From Rhizobium sp. BT04 (GTDB lineage Bacteria; Pseudomonadota; Alphaproteobacteria; Rhizobiales; Rhizobiaceae): DNA of 64,000 nt. The DNA lies in contig NZ_CP125652.1 of assembly GCF_030053135.1 (NCBI RefSeq), forward strand, positions 1,922,001 through 1,986,000, given 5' to 3'. A program made the position numbers and the translations under genes. Under the pieces are notes generated by a model. It was not told the origin of the DNA, did not search any database, and was given only the letters and a program-made list of their open reading frames with translations. Within the stretch, counting starts at the first letter, position 1. Every line of letters begins with the position of its first letter. Below are positions 44,366 through 53,552 of the stretch, piece after piece.

Positions 44366-47300
44366 ATGGCAGCACGCCAACGCATCATTCCGGTAAGACG
44401 CGAATACAATCGCTGGGTCGCCAACCAGACGCTGGAAGATTATGCGCTGCGCTTTACCGCAAAGAGCGCCCGCCATTTCTCATCGCAGCGCATCTCGCAG
44501 ACGGCAATCGGCGCGATCTCCTTCCTGGCGCTGGAGGCGATCGGCGGCGCGATCACGCTGTCCTACGGCACCACCAATGCCTTCTATGCCATTATCGTCG
44601 CTTCGATCGCCATGCTGGCGATCGGCCTGCCGATCAGCCGTTATGCCATCCGCCACGGCGTCGACATCGATCTTCTGACCCGCGGCGCGGGCTTTGGCTA
44701 CATCGGCTCGACCATCACCTCGCTGATCTATGCTAGCTTTACCTTCATGCTGTTTGCGATCGAGGCTTCGATCATGTCCGGCGCGCTGGAACTGACGCTC
44801 GGCATCCCACTCTGGATCGGTTACATCATCAGCGCCGTAATGGTCATCCCGCTGGTGACGCACGGCGTGCGGCTGATCAGCAAGTTCCAGCTGATGACCC
44901 AGCCCTTCTGGATCGTGCTGAACATCCTGCCCTTCATCTTCATCGCCTTCATGGACTGGGGAAAGTTCGATCTCTGGCGCGCCTTTGCCGGCATCCGCCA
45001 CGCCTCCGGCCCGCCCGGCACGGTCGCGGATTTCAATCTCGTCGAATTCGGCGCCGCCTCCGCCGTCATCCTGGCGCTGATGTCGCAGATCGGCGAACAG
45101 GCGGACTTCCTGCGCTTCCTGCCGCCCGACCCGCAGCGCAAATGGCGCCATCGCCTCGCCATCTTCCTCGCCGGTCCCGGCTGGGTCATCATCGGCGCGC
45201 CGAAGCTGCTTGCCGGTTCGTTTCTCGTCGTGCTGACCTTCACGTCAGGCGTGCCGCTCGATCGCGCCGCCGACCCGGCGCAGATGTACCTGACCGCCTT
45301 CGGTTACATGGTCCCCTGGCACAATGCCGCGCTGCTGTTGATGGCCGCCTTCGTCGTCGTCTCGCAGCTGAAGATCAACGTGATGAACGCCTATGCGGGC
45401 TCGCTCGCCTGGTCGAACTTTTTCTCGCGGCTGACCCACAGCCATCCCGGCCGCGTCATCTGGCTGGTCTTCAACGTCGCAATCGCCCTGCTCCTGATGG
45501 AGCTTGGGATCTACAGGCTGCTCGAGGAAACGCTCGGCATCTTCTCGATCATCGCCATGGCCTGGCTTTGCACGATCTCCGCCGATCTCTTCATCAACAA
45601 GCCACTTGGCCTTGCTCCCCCAGGCATAGAGTTCAAGCGCGCCCATCTCTACGATATCAACCCGGTCGGCCTCGGCGCCATGACATTGTCGGCGACGGTG
45701 TCGCTGATCGCCCATTTCGGCGCCTTCGGCGAGACCGCCGCCTCGCTTGCCCCCTTCATCACCCTCGCAATCGCGCTGGTCGCCACGCCGGCGCTCGCCT
45801 GGGCGACGAAAGGCAAGTTCTATCTCGCCCGCAAGCCGCGCCAGAGCTGGAAGAACGTGACGAGCATCACCTGCTCCGTCTGCGAGCACCCCTTCGAGCC
45901 GGAGGACATGGCTTGGTGCCCGGCCTATGCGGCACCGATCTGCTCGCTCTGCTGCTCGCTCGACAGCCGTTGTCACGACATGTGCAAGCCGGCCGCCCGT
46001 TTCAACGCCCAGGTCGGCACCGTCGCCAAGACGCTGCTGCCGGAGAGCATTCTGGCCAAGCTGACGACGCGCCTCGGCCGCTACGGCATCGCCGTCGCTT
46101 TGGCGCTGACCGCGATCGGCGCGATTCTCGCGATGATCGCCCATCAAGTCGCTTCCGCCTCGCCGGAGACAGCCGAGGTCGTCAACCGGACCATCCTGAT
46201 CGTCTTCTTCGTCTTCTCGGTGATCTCAGGCGTCGTCTGCTGGTTCTATGTGCTCGCTCATGACAGCCGCGTCGTCGCCGAGGAGGAATCCTCGCGCCAG
46301 AACACGCTGCTGCTCAAGGAAATCGCCGCCCACAAGAAGACCGACGCCGCCTTGCAGAACGCCAAGGAGACGGCCGAGGCCGCCAACCGCGCCAAGAGCC
46401 GCTATGTCGTCGGCCTCAGCCACGAGCTACGCACGCCGTTGAATGCCGTGCTCGGTTATGCCCAGATCCTCGAGCGCGACGAGACGATCCCGGTGCCGCG
46501 CCAATCCTCGATCAAGGTCATCCGTCGCAGCGCCGAACACCTCTCCGGACTGATCGACGGCCTGCTGGATATTTCCAAGATCGAAGCCGGACGCCTGCAG
46601 GTCTATTCCAACGAGATCAACATCCAGGATTTCCTCGATCAGATCGTCGACATGTTCCGCCCGCAGGCGCAGGCAAAGGGGCTCGCCTTTACCCATGAGC
46701 GCTCGCCGGCCTTACCGCAATTCGTCCGTACCGACGAAAAGCGCTTGCGCCAGATCCTCGTCAACCTGCTCTCCAATGCCATCAAATTCACCGATGAAGG
46801 CAGCGTCACTTTCGATGTCGGCTATCGCAGCCAGGTTGCGACGTTCACCGTCACCGATACGGGCCGCGGCATTACTGAAAAGGACTTGCCCCGCATCTAT
46901 GAACCCTTCCAGCGCGGCGAGGCCGAAAGCGTGCGGCCGATGCCGGGCCTCGGCCTCGGCCTCACCATCACCCGGCTGCTGACCAATACGCTCGGCGGCG
47001 AGATTGCGGTATCGAGCATCAAGGATGAGGGTTCGACCTTCCGCGTCCGGCTGATGCTGTCCGCCGTCATGCGCGCCGTGGCCGCCGCACCGCAGGAAAA
47101 ACGCATCGTCGGTTACGAAGGCCCGCGCCGCACGATCGTTGTCGTCGACGATAACGAAGACCATCGCGAGATGATGCGCGAAATCCTGGCGCCGCTCGAT
47201 TTCATCGTGCTGACGGCGGCTGGCGGTGCCGAATGCCTGACGCTGATCGAGGGAATTATACCGGACCTCTTCCTGGTCGATATCCTAATGCCCGGCATGA

Positions 47301-47752
47301 ACGGCTGGCAGCTCGTCTCACGTCTGCGCGAGGCCGGTCAGACGGCGCCGGTGCTGATGCTTTCGGCCAATATCGGCGATGCGGCGGTTCTCGGCGACAG
47401 TGACGACAGCCACAATGATGCCATCGGCAAGCCGGTCGACATCCGTCAGCTGCGGGACAAGCTCGCTTTGCATCTTGGCCTGAAATGGATCTATGCCGAC
47501 GCCGCGCCTGCCATTTCCGTCAAGACGGAAGCGCCGATGCTGAGCCCCGGTGCCGCGCATGTGCAGGAATTGCTGCGGCTCGGCGAGATCGGCTATATCA
47601 GAGGTATCGAAGCCAAGCTTTCGGACCTTGCCAAGGTGGAGGCAAATCAGCCATTCACCGAGAAACTCCACGCCTATGTCGCCGCCTTCGATCTCGCCGG
47701 CTTCATGACCTTCCTGCACGACTTCGACAAAAAGGTGGAATCCATTGGCTGA
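44366..47752 (+). CDS. NCS1-type permease fused to a hybrid histidine kinase
   Basis: 1128 residues. Residues ~40-480 form about twelve membrane helices with an NCS1 (nucleobase/allantoin/hydantoin cation symporter) appearance, starting NQTLEDYALRFTAKSARHFS. Then comes a Cys-rich cluster (Cys503-Cys540: CSVC...WCP...CSLCCS...CHDMCKP), likely a metal site. Two more helices (~570-650) and a coiled coil precede a HisKA domain with SHELRTPLN (His686) and an ATPase domain (VNLLSNAIKF, DTGRGI, GLGLGLTI). The receiver has VDILMPGMNGWQL (Asp972), then a ~70-residue helical tail that might be an HPt-like domain, though no convincing HPt motif is seen. It resembles transporter-linked sensors such as CbrA, which has a different permease. 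Start 44366 has GGAAGGAAGAC upstream. The next gene is its probable partner (8-base overlap). Confidence 0.9.
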   Translation: MAARQRIIPVRREYNRWVANQTLEDYALRFTAKSARHFSSQRISQTAIGAISFLALEAIGGAITLSYGTTNAFYAIIVASIAMLAIGLPISRYAIRHGVDIDLLTRGAGFGYIGSTITSLIYASFTFMLFAIEASIMSGALELTLGIPLWIGYIISAVMVIPLVTHGVRLISKFQLMTQPFWIVLNILPFIFIAFMDWGKFDLWRAFAGIRHASGPPGTVADFNLVEFGAASAVILALMSQIGEQADFLRFLPPDPQRKWRHRLAIFLAGPGWVIIGAPKLLAGSFLVVLTFTSGVPLDRAADPAQMYLTAFGYMVPWHNAALLLMAAFVVVSQLKINVMNAYAGSLAWSNFFSRLTHSHPGRVIWLVFNVAIALLLMELGIYRLLEETLGIFSIIAMAWLCTISADLFINKPLGLAPPGIEFKRAHLYDINPVGLGAMTLSATVSLIAHFGAFGETAASLAPFITLAIALVATPALAWATKGKFYLARKPRQSWKNVTSITCSVCEHPFEPEDMAWCPAYAAPICSLCCSLDSRCHDMCKPAARFNAQVGTVAKTLLPESILAKLTTRLGRYGIAVALALTAIGAILAMIAHQVASASPETAEVVNRTILIVFFVFSVISGVVCWFYVLAHDSRVVAEEESSRQNTLLLKEIAAHKKTDAALQNAKETAEAANRAKSRYVVGLSHELRTPLNAVLGYAQILERDETIPVPRQSSIKVIRRSAEHLSGLIDGLLDISKIEAGRLQVYSNEINIQDFLDQIVDMFRPQAQAKGLAFTHERSPALPQFVRTDEKRLRQILVNLLSNAIKFTDEGSVTFDVGYRSQVATFTVTDTGRGITEKDLPRIYEPFQRGEAESVRPMPGLGLGLTITRLLTNTLGGEIAVSSIKDEGSTFRVRLMLSAVMRAVAAAPQEKRIVGYEGPRRTIVVVDDNEDHREMMREILAPLDFIVLTAAGGAECLTLIEGIIPDLFLVDILMPGMNGWQLVSRLREAGQTAPVLMLSANIGDAAVLGDSDDSHNDAIGKPVDIRQLRDKLALHLGLKWIYADAAPAISVKTEAPMLSPGAAHVQELLRLGEIGYIRGIEAKLSDLAKVEANQPFTEKLHAYVAAFDLAGFMTFLHDFDKKVESIG

Positions 47753-48662
47753 GCCGGCCCTCCCCCGCGACATCGTTCTGCTCGTCGACGACTCGCCCGA
47801 AGCGCTCGGCTTCCTGACCGACGCGCTAGAACAATCCGGCTTCTCGGTGCTGATCGCTACGTCAGGCACGGCAGCACTTGGTATCGTCGAGCGCATCACA
47901 CCCGATCTCATCCTGCTCGACGCCGTCATGCCCGCGATGGATGGCTTCGAAACCTGCCGCAGACTGAAAGCGAATGCCGCTGTAGCGCAGGTGCCTGTCA
48001 TCTTCATGACCGGCCTGACCGAGACCGAGCATGTCGTGCACGCGCTGGAATCCGGCGGTGTCGATTATCTCAGCAAGCCGATCAACATCGACGAATTGCG
48101 CGCCCGCATCCGCGTCCATCTGCGCAACGCTCGCTCGGCCCAAAGCGCCCGCGTGGCACTCGACGCAGCCGGCCGTCATCTGCTGGCAGTCAAAGGCGAC
48201 GGCGCCATCCACTGGTCGACGCCGCAGGCAACACGGCTGGTCAATGCCGCCATGGGCAGCGACGACGGCATGGACATCGTCGTCCGCCATATCGCCGGCT
48301 GGATGCGCGACCGCGTCGCCGCGATGCGCGACGGCGTCATCTCGATCGCCCATGCCGGCCAGGCGGCACTGCAGCTCGCCTTCCTCGGCGCGATCGGCCC
48401 CGACGAATATCTCTTCCGCCTCACCGCCGCCAATCAGCGCAGCGACGACGAGATGCTGCGCCAGCGCTTTTCGCTGACCCAGCGTGAATCCGAAGTGCTG
48501 CTCTGGATCGCCAAGGGCAAAGCCAACCGTGACATCGGCGAAATATTGGGACTGTCGGCGCGCACGGTGAACAAGCACCTCGAACAGATCTACGTGAAGC
48601 TCGGCGTCGAAAACCGGGCGTCAGCCGCCGTGAAGGCGACGCATGTGCTGCACGAGATGTGA
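47745..48662 (+). CDS. LuxR/NarL-type response regulator, partner of the permease-kinase
   Basis: A 305-residue regulator starting with TTG inside the end of the kinase gene (8-base overlap, so coupled translation). The receiver is at 10-125 with Asp59 (LLDAVMPAMDG), FMTGLTE and LSKPI. A ~90-residue middle segment without recognised fold follows. The C-terminal LuxR HTH (~240-300) reads FSLTQRESEVLLWIAKGKANRDIGE, then LGLSARTVNKHLEQIYVKLGVENR. It should receive phosphate from the permease-kinase and bind dyad DNA sites. The targets are not known; the urtA palindrome is a candidate. Confidence 0.9.
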   Translation: MAEPALPRDIVLLVDDSPEALGFLTDALEQSGFSVLIATSGTAALGIVERITPDLILLDAVMPAMDGFETCRRLKANAAVAQVPVIFMTGLTETEHVVHALESGGVDYLSKPINIDELRARIRVHLRNARSAQSARVALDAAGRHLLAVKGDGAIHWSTPQATRLVNAAMGSDDGMDIVVRHIAGWMRDRVAAMRDGVISIAHAGQAALQLAFLGAIGPDEYLFRLTAANQRSDDEMLRQRFSLTQRESEVLLWIAKGKANRDIGEILGLSARTVNKHLEQIYVKLGVENRASAAVKATHVLHEM

Positions 48663-48867
48663 GAAAATATTAAACTCCCCTCTGGCCTGCCGGCCAACTC
48701 CCCACCTGTTGTACGGCCCCCTGATACATAGCTGACAGATGTTCGGAGACATGCCTGACACTCCCGCGATGATTCGTCGGGAGGTCCGCATGGCTTGGCA
48801 GTCCGCGTCTCTTCCCGGGCGCTGCCGAGACTTGGCAGCAACCCAGGCGGAATAGAATGCAACCGTC

Positions 48868-48898
48868 CAAAAAAGAAGCCCGGTCGGAACCGGGCTTC
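48868..48898 (-). terminator. Intrinsic terminator of the liv binding-protein gene
   Basis: A perfect 10-bp stem (GAAGCCCGGT / ACCGGGCTTC) with a 4-base loop is followed on the minus strand by TTTTTT, about 28 bases after the binding-protein stop. Confidence 0.9.
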
Positions 48899-48926
48899 GA
48901 TAGTCATGTCCCAGAATGGGGAAAGC

Positions 48927-50042
48927 TTACTGCGGGAAGTAGCTGTACTTGCCGTCCGGACCCTTCTTCCACTCATACATGATGTAGCCGGGGATCTTCG
49001 GGTCGCCCTTTTCGTCGAACGAGATGTCGCCGAGAACGGTCGGGAACGGACCCTTTTCCTTCATGGCCGTGGCAACGGCTTCTGCATCCGTCGAACCGGC
49101 AGCCTTGGCGGCACCGGCGATCGCCTGCATCGCAGCGTAGGAATAGAGCGTGTAGGCTTCCGGGTTGAAACCAGCGGCCTTGAACTTTTCGACGAGTTCC
49201 TTGTTGGCCGGGTTCAGCGTCGGATCGGGACCGAAGGTGTTCAGCGTACCGGCGACAGCGTCACCAGCGATCGAGGCCAGTTCGTTCGAAACGATACCGT
49301 CGCCCGAAACCAGCGTTGCCTTCAGGCCCTGGTCGGCTGCCTGACGGATGATGAGACCGGCTTCAGTGTGCAGGCCACCCCAATAGATGATCGAGACGCC
49401 GGCTTCCTTCATCTTGGCGATGAGGGCGGAGAAGTCCTTGTCGCCGACATTGATGCCTTCATAGATGACTTCGGTGAGGCCGGCGGCATTCATCGCCTTC
49501 TTGGTTTCATCAGCGAGGCCCTGACCATAGGGGGTCTTGTCGTGAACGACGGCGATCTTGGCGTCCTTGAAGTGGTCGGCAAGATACTTGCCGGCGATGG
49601 CGCCCTGCTGGTCGTCACGGCCGCAGGTGCGGAACGTGTTCCAGAGGCCCCGTTCCGTAAACTTCGGGTTCGTTGCGGCGGGGGTGATTTCGAGGATGCC
49701 GTTTTCGGCATAGACTTCCGAAGCCGGGATCGAAACACCCGAGTTGAAGTGGCCGACGACGAACTTGACACCGTCAGCAACGAACTTGTTGGCGACCGAA
49801 ATGCCCTGCTTCGGGTCGGAGACGTCGTCGCCGAGCTCGAGCTTGATCTGCTCGCCGTTGATGCCGCCGGCGGCGTTGATATCGGCGGCCGCCTGCTCGG
49901 CACCCTTCTGAAGCTGAGCGCCGAATGCGGCGTTCGGGCCAGTCAGCGGACCAGCGACAGCGATGAGGACGTCGGCCCAAGCGTTGCCGCTGAAGGCGAC
50001 CATCGCCGTCAGAGCCACTGCCGACAGAAGAGACTTCTTCAT
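48927..50042 (-). CDS. Branched-chain amino acid ABC transporter binding protein (LivJ/BraC-type)
   Basis: A 371-residue periplasmic protein. The signal peptide is [23 protein letters not shown] (residues 1-23, motif given in part by its cleavage site NAWA). The mature sequence starts [22 protein letters not shown] and has [19 protein letters not shown] and [11 protein letters not shown], typical of Leu/Ile/Val binding proteins. Start 50042 has TTGGGAGTAACAAT upstream. It is encoded after the permease/ATPase genes, separated by a 120-base gap that may hold its own promoter. Confidence 0.92.
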   Translation of the reverse strand: MKKSLLSAVALTAMVAFSGNAWADVLIAVAGPLTGPNAAFGAQLQKGAEQAAADINAAGGINGEQIKLELGDDVSDPKQGISVANKFVADGVKFVVGHFNSGVSIPASEVYAENGILEITPAATNPKFTERGLWNTFRTCGRDDQQGAIAGKYLADHFKDAKIAVVHDKTPYGQGLADETKKAMNAAGLTEVIYEGINVGDKDFSALIAKMKEAGVSIIYWGGLHTEAGLIIRQAADQGLKATLVSGDGIVSNELASIAGDAVAGTLNTFGPDPTLNPANKELVEKFKAAGFNPEAYTLYSYAAMQAIAGAAKAAGSTDAEAVATAMKEKGPFPTVLGDISFDEKGDPKIPGYIMYEWKKGPDGKYSYFPQ

Positions 50043-50162
50043 ATTGTTACTCCCAATTTTTGGGCGGGTTTCGGTCGAGACCCGGCGCATTAACCCACCA
50101 TTGACTGCGCCAGGGAAGCTGTTCCACTCGGAAGGCAATTCATGCCTAGTTTCAACGGACTG

Positions 50163-50516
50163 TCAATGTTTGTCCTTCCACGAGAACGCGGAAGTTTTTT
50201 CGTACAGCCAGTAATAGTTGTTGACCATCTGATTGGTGCGGCGGTAGCGGAAGCCGGCCGTCGAAAAGACCAGCAGCGTCACGAAATCGATGATGTAGTA
50301 GAAAGCGTCGAGCATCGGCCCATTGAACAGGGCATGGTGCAGGAACTGCATCGCCCAGGCCAGCAGGAAGGTGTAGACGACGGCCAGCGGATAGTTGTTC
50401 CAGCCCTCGGCGACCGCTTTGCCGGCACGCCACGCCGTCCAGAAGCCCAAGAGCACGACAATGACGCGGATCGCCACAAGGGGGCCGGCATCGCCTTCGA
50501 AGAAAAGTCCCTGCAT
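50163..50516 (-). CDS. DUF6867-type small membrane protein of the liv cluster
   Basis: A 117-residue protein with three hydrophobic segments (AIRVIVVLLGFWTAWRAG, VVYTFLLAWAMQFLHHALF, IIDFVTLLVFSTAGF) and a conserved tail RRTNQMVNNYYWLYEKT. I recognise it as a family found next to rhizobial liv genes; its function is unknown. Start 50516 follows AAAGGAGAGTTTGAT and lies 19 bases after livF. Confidence 0.78.
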   Translation of the reverse strand: MQGLFFEGDAGPLVAIRVIVVLLGFWTAWRAGKAVAEGWNNYPLAVVYTFLLAWAMQFLHHALFNGPMLDAFYYIIDFVTLLVFSTAGFRYRRTNQMVNNYYWLYEKTSAFSWKDKH

Positions 50517-50535
50517 ATCAAACTCTCCTTTCGAC

Positions 50536-51279
50536 CTAATGTCTTCCGCCTTCGAGATAGGCAGCGCGGACCTCGGAATTGGCGAGAAGTTCCTTGCCGG
50601 AGCCACTCATCGTCACCTTGCCGTTCACCATCACGTAGGCGCGGTGCGAAAGCCTGAGGGCGGCAAACGCGTTCTGCTCGACCAGGAAAACAGTCAGCCC
50701 CTCCGCCTCGTTGAGCTTCTTGATCGCCTCGAAGATGCCCTTGACGATCAGCGGCGCAAGACCGAGCGAGGGTTCGTCGAGAAGAAGCAGTTTCGGGCGC
50801 GCCATCAGCGCGCGGCCGATCGACAGCATCTGCTGCTCGCCGCCCGACAGTGTTCCGCCACGCTGGGCGTGACGTTCCTTCAGACGCGGGAAAAGCGTGA
50901 AGATCTTCTCGACGTCTTCGGCGAAGTATTTGAGATTGTCGAGGCCGGCGCCCATCTGAAGGTTTTCCAGAACCGTCATGCGCGGGAAGATGCGGCGGCC
51001 TTCAGGTGACTGCGCGATGCGCAGGCGAGCGATTTCATGCGTCGGCATGCGGGTGATGTCGCGGCCCTCGAAGAGGACCGACCCCGTGCGGGCCTGCGGA
51101 CTGCCGCAGATCGTCATCATCAGTGTCGACTTGCCGGCGCCGTTGGCACCGATCAGGCTGACGATCTCGCCTTTGTTGACCTGGACATCGATGCCGGCCA
51201 GCGCACGGATATTGCCATAATAGGTTTCGACGCCATTCACCTGAAGGAGCGGTTGACCCGTCATTACTTCATCGCCCAT
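50536..51279 (-). CDS. livF: Branched-chain amino acid ABC transporter ATPase LivF
   Basis: A 247-residue ATPase: Walker A GANGAGKSTLMM, signature LSGGEQQMLSIGR, Walker B LLLDEPSLGLAP and FLVEQN. The start is translationally coupled to livG (TGATG), with AAGGAGGCGCAAACTG as ribosome site. Confidence 0.94.
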   Translation of the reverse strand: MGDEVMTGQPLLQVNGVETYYGNIRALAGIDVQVNKGEIVSLIGANGAGKSTLMMTICGSPQARTGSVLFEGRDITRMPTHEIARLRIAQSPEGRRIFPRMTVLENLQMGAGLDNLKYFAEDVEKIFTLFPRLKERHAQRGGTLSGGEQQMLSIGRALMARPKLLLLDEPSLGLAPLIVKGIFEAIKKLNEAEGLTVFLVEQNAFAALRLSHRAYVMVNGKVTMSGSGKELLANSEVRAAYLEGGRH

Positions 51280-52157
51280 CAGTTTGCGCCTCCTTCGAGC
51301 TGCTCGACGGTCGCGATCACCTCTTCCACTTCTTCATCCTCGACACCGAGATAGGCCGCGATGACCCTCGGATCGTTCTTCACGTGATCCGGCGTGCCAT
51401 CCGAAATCTTCTGGCCGTATTCGAGAACGACGACGTGGTCTGAAATTTCCATGACCACCGACATGTCATGCTCGATGAGCAGAATGGACGTTCCGGTTTC
51501 GGCACGGATATTCTGCAGCAGCGCGTTAAGCGTTGCCGATTCCCGTGGGTTCAGGCCCGCAGCCGGTTCGTCCAGGCAAAGCAGTTCCGGACCGGTGCAC
51601 ATGGCGCGGGCGATTTCGAGGCGCCGCTGGGCGCCGTAGGGCAGATCGCCGGCGGGATCGTCGGCGCGGTCAATCAGGTCGGCCTTCTCAAGCCAGAAGC
51701 GGGCAAGCTCGATCGCTCCGGCTGCCTCCCGCTTATAGGGACCGACGCCGATAAGGCCGAGGATGGTATAACCCGACGCCTTCATCAGCTTGTTGTGCTG
51801 GGCAACGAGCAGGTTTTCGAGAACAGTCAGACCGGAAAACAGCCGGATGTTCTGGAAGGTGCGCGCCACCTTCGCTTCCTTGGTGATGCGAAAGTCCGGC
51901 AGACGCTCCAGCAGATATTGCTTGCCGCTCTTCTGGTTGAGCGTGATCATGCCCATCGTCGGCTTGTAGAAGCCGGTGATGCAGTTGAAGACAGTGGTCT
52001 TGCCGGCGCCGTTCGGCCCGATCAGCGCAGTGATATCGCCGCGCTTGGCTTCGAAGGAGAAGTCGTTGATGGCCATCAGGCCGCCAAACTTCATCGACAG
52101 GTGTTCGACCTTGAGAAGAGTGTCGTCAGACATCGTGTTCGTTACTACCGGGCTCAT
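51279..52157 (-). CDS. livG: Branched-chain amino acid ABC transporter ATPase LivG
   Basis: A 292-residue ATPase: Walker A GPNGAGKTTVFN, FQNIRLFSGLTVLENLLV, signature LPYGAQRRLEIAR (variant), Walker B LLCLDEPAAGLNPRE and LIEHDMSVVM. The ATG at 52157 overlaps the livM stop by one base; a TTG one codon earlier is possible. Confidence 0.94.
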   Translation of the reverse strand: MSPVVTNTMSDDTLLKVEHLSMKFGGLMAINDFSFEAKRGDITALIGPNGAGKTTVFNCITGFYKPTMGMITLNQKSGKQYLLERLPDFRITKEAKVARTFQNIRLFSGLTVLENLLVAQHNKLMKASGYTILGLIGVGPYKREAAGAIELARFWLEKADLIDRADDPAGDLPYGAQRRLEIARAMCTGPELLCLDEPAAGLNPRESATLNALLQNIRAETGTSILLIEHDMSVVMEISDHVVVLEYGQKISDGTPDHVKNDPRVIAAYLGVEDEEVEEVIATVEQLEGGAN

Positions 52158-53548
52158 CAACCATGGCCCTCCTTGATGAAGCTTCCGGATATCGCCCTGC
52201 GCTCTTTGAGGAAGGCAGTCGGTTCACGTGAGCCGACGAAACCACGCGGTTTGAACAGCATGACGACGACCATGGCGAGACCGAAGAGCAGCATGCGGTA
52301 GAGTTCCGGCGTGAAGTCAGGCCCGAAGATCGCTTTCAGGAAGTCCATTTCGCGCAGCGCTTCGGTGCCTCCGACCATGACGATCGCGGCGATCGCGATG
52401 CCGGTCAGCGAGCCCATGCCGCCGAGAACGACGATGGCGAGAACAACGGCCGATTCCAGGAAGACGAAGGATTCCGGCGAGACGAAGCCCTGGCGCGCTG
52501 CGAAGAACGAGCCTGCAAAGCCCCCGAACATCGCACCCGTTGCAAATGCCGTGAGTTTGGTCGTCACCGTGTTGATGCCGAGTGAACGGCAGGCAATCTC
52601 GTCTTCACGCAACGCTTCCCAGGCACGCCCGATCGGCATGCGACGCAGCCGGATGGTGACATAGGCCGTCAGCATGCAGAGCAGCAGAATGAGATAGAAG
52701 AGGAAGATCTTGTAGTAGGCAGAAGACATCGGCAGGTGGAAGAGCTTGGCAAAGCCGCCCGCCGTTGCATCGAAGGGGATACCGAAGAGCGTTGCCTTCG
52801 GAATGCTCGAGATACCGAAGGTGCCCTTCGTCACGTCAGTCCAGTTGATGAGGACGAGGCGAATGATTTCACCGAAGGCAAGCGTCACGATGGCGAGGTA
52901 ATCGCCGCGGAGGCGCAGCACCGGGAAGCCGAGAATGACGCCCCAGAGTGCCGCGAAGATACCCGAAAGCGGCAGCAGCACCCAGAAGGACAAGCCGAAA
53001 TAGCTGGACAGCAGCGCGTAGGAATAGGCGCCGACGGCATAGAAGGCGACATAGCCGAGATCGAGCAGGCCGGCGAGGCCGACGACGATGTTGAGCCCCC
53101 AGGCGAGCATCACGTAGATCAGGATCTGGATACCGAAGTTGTCGACCCACTTCAGCGAGCCCTGAGCACCGACAAGCGCCACGATCACCACAGGATAGAG
53201 CGCCAGCGCAAGCAGTGCGATCTTCAGGAAATGCCGATGGAAGAAGCTCTTCTCGGTCGAAATGTCGAGTTCGCCCTGTCTCGCCTTTGCCAGCTTGCGG
53301 CTGTCAAGATGCGGCCTCAGGAAAACCACCGTGGCGAATCGCCCGATGGCGGCGATTGCGACGAAGATCGCAAGCAGGCCCCAGCGCTGGACGATGATCA
53401 ACTCATTGTTGATGTTCTGGTCGGTCTTGAGGCCGACATAGAGAACGAACATGCCGAACGACAGGACGGCGGCGAAAAGGGCTTCGGTAAGGCCTTTGCG
53501 GACAAGTCCGGCATCGGGCTTGCCTGCAGAATTCGTAATGTTTGCCAT
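52157..53548 (-). CDS. livM: Branched-chain amino acid ABC transporter permease LivM
   Basis: A 463-residue permease with about ten membrane helices. The core carries LAWGLNIVVGLAGLLDLGYVAFYAVG and LGGMGSLTGIAIAAIVMVGG. The N-terminal ~130 residues add two helices and a charged loop, as in the long LivM form. Start 53548 (MANITNSAGK) has GAGAAGGTATAACGTC upstream and lies 4 bases after the livH stop. Confidence 0.93.
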   Translation of the reverse strand: MANITNSAGKPDAGLVRKGLTEALFAAVLSFGMFVLYVGLKTDQNINNELIIVQRWGLLAIFVAIAAIGRFATVVFLRPHLDSRKLAKARQGELDISTEKSFFHRHFLKIALLALALYPVVIVALVGAQGSLKWVDNFGIQILIYVMLAWGLNIVVGLAGLLDLGYVAFYAVGAYSYALLSSYFGLSFWVLLPLSGIFAALWGVILGFPVLRLRGDYLAIVTLAFGEIIRLVLINWTDVTKGTFGISSIPKATLFGIPFDATAGGFAKLFHLPMSSAYYKIFLFYLILLLCMLTAYVTIRLRRMPIGRAWEALREDEIACRSLGINTVTTKLTAFATGAMFGGFAGSFFAARQGFVSPESFVFLESAVVLAIVVLGGMGSLTGIAIAAIVMVGGTEALREMDFLKAIFGPDFTPELYRMLLFGLAMVVVMLFKPRGFVGSREPTAFLKERRAISGSFIKEGHG

Positions 53549-53552
53549 GACG

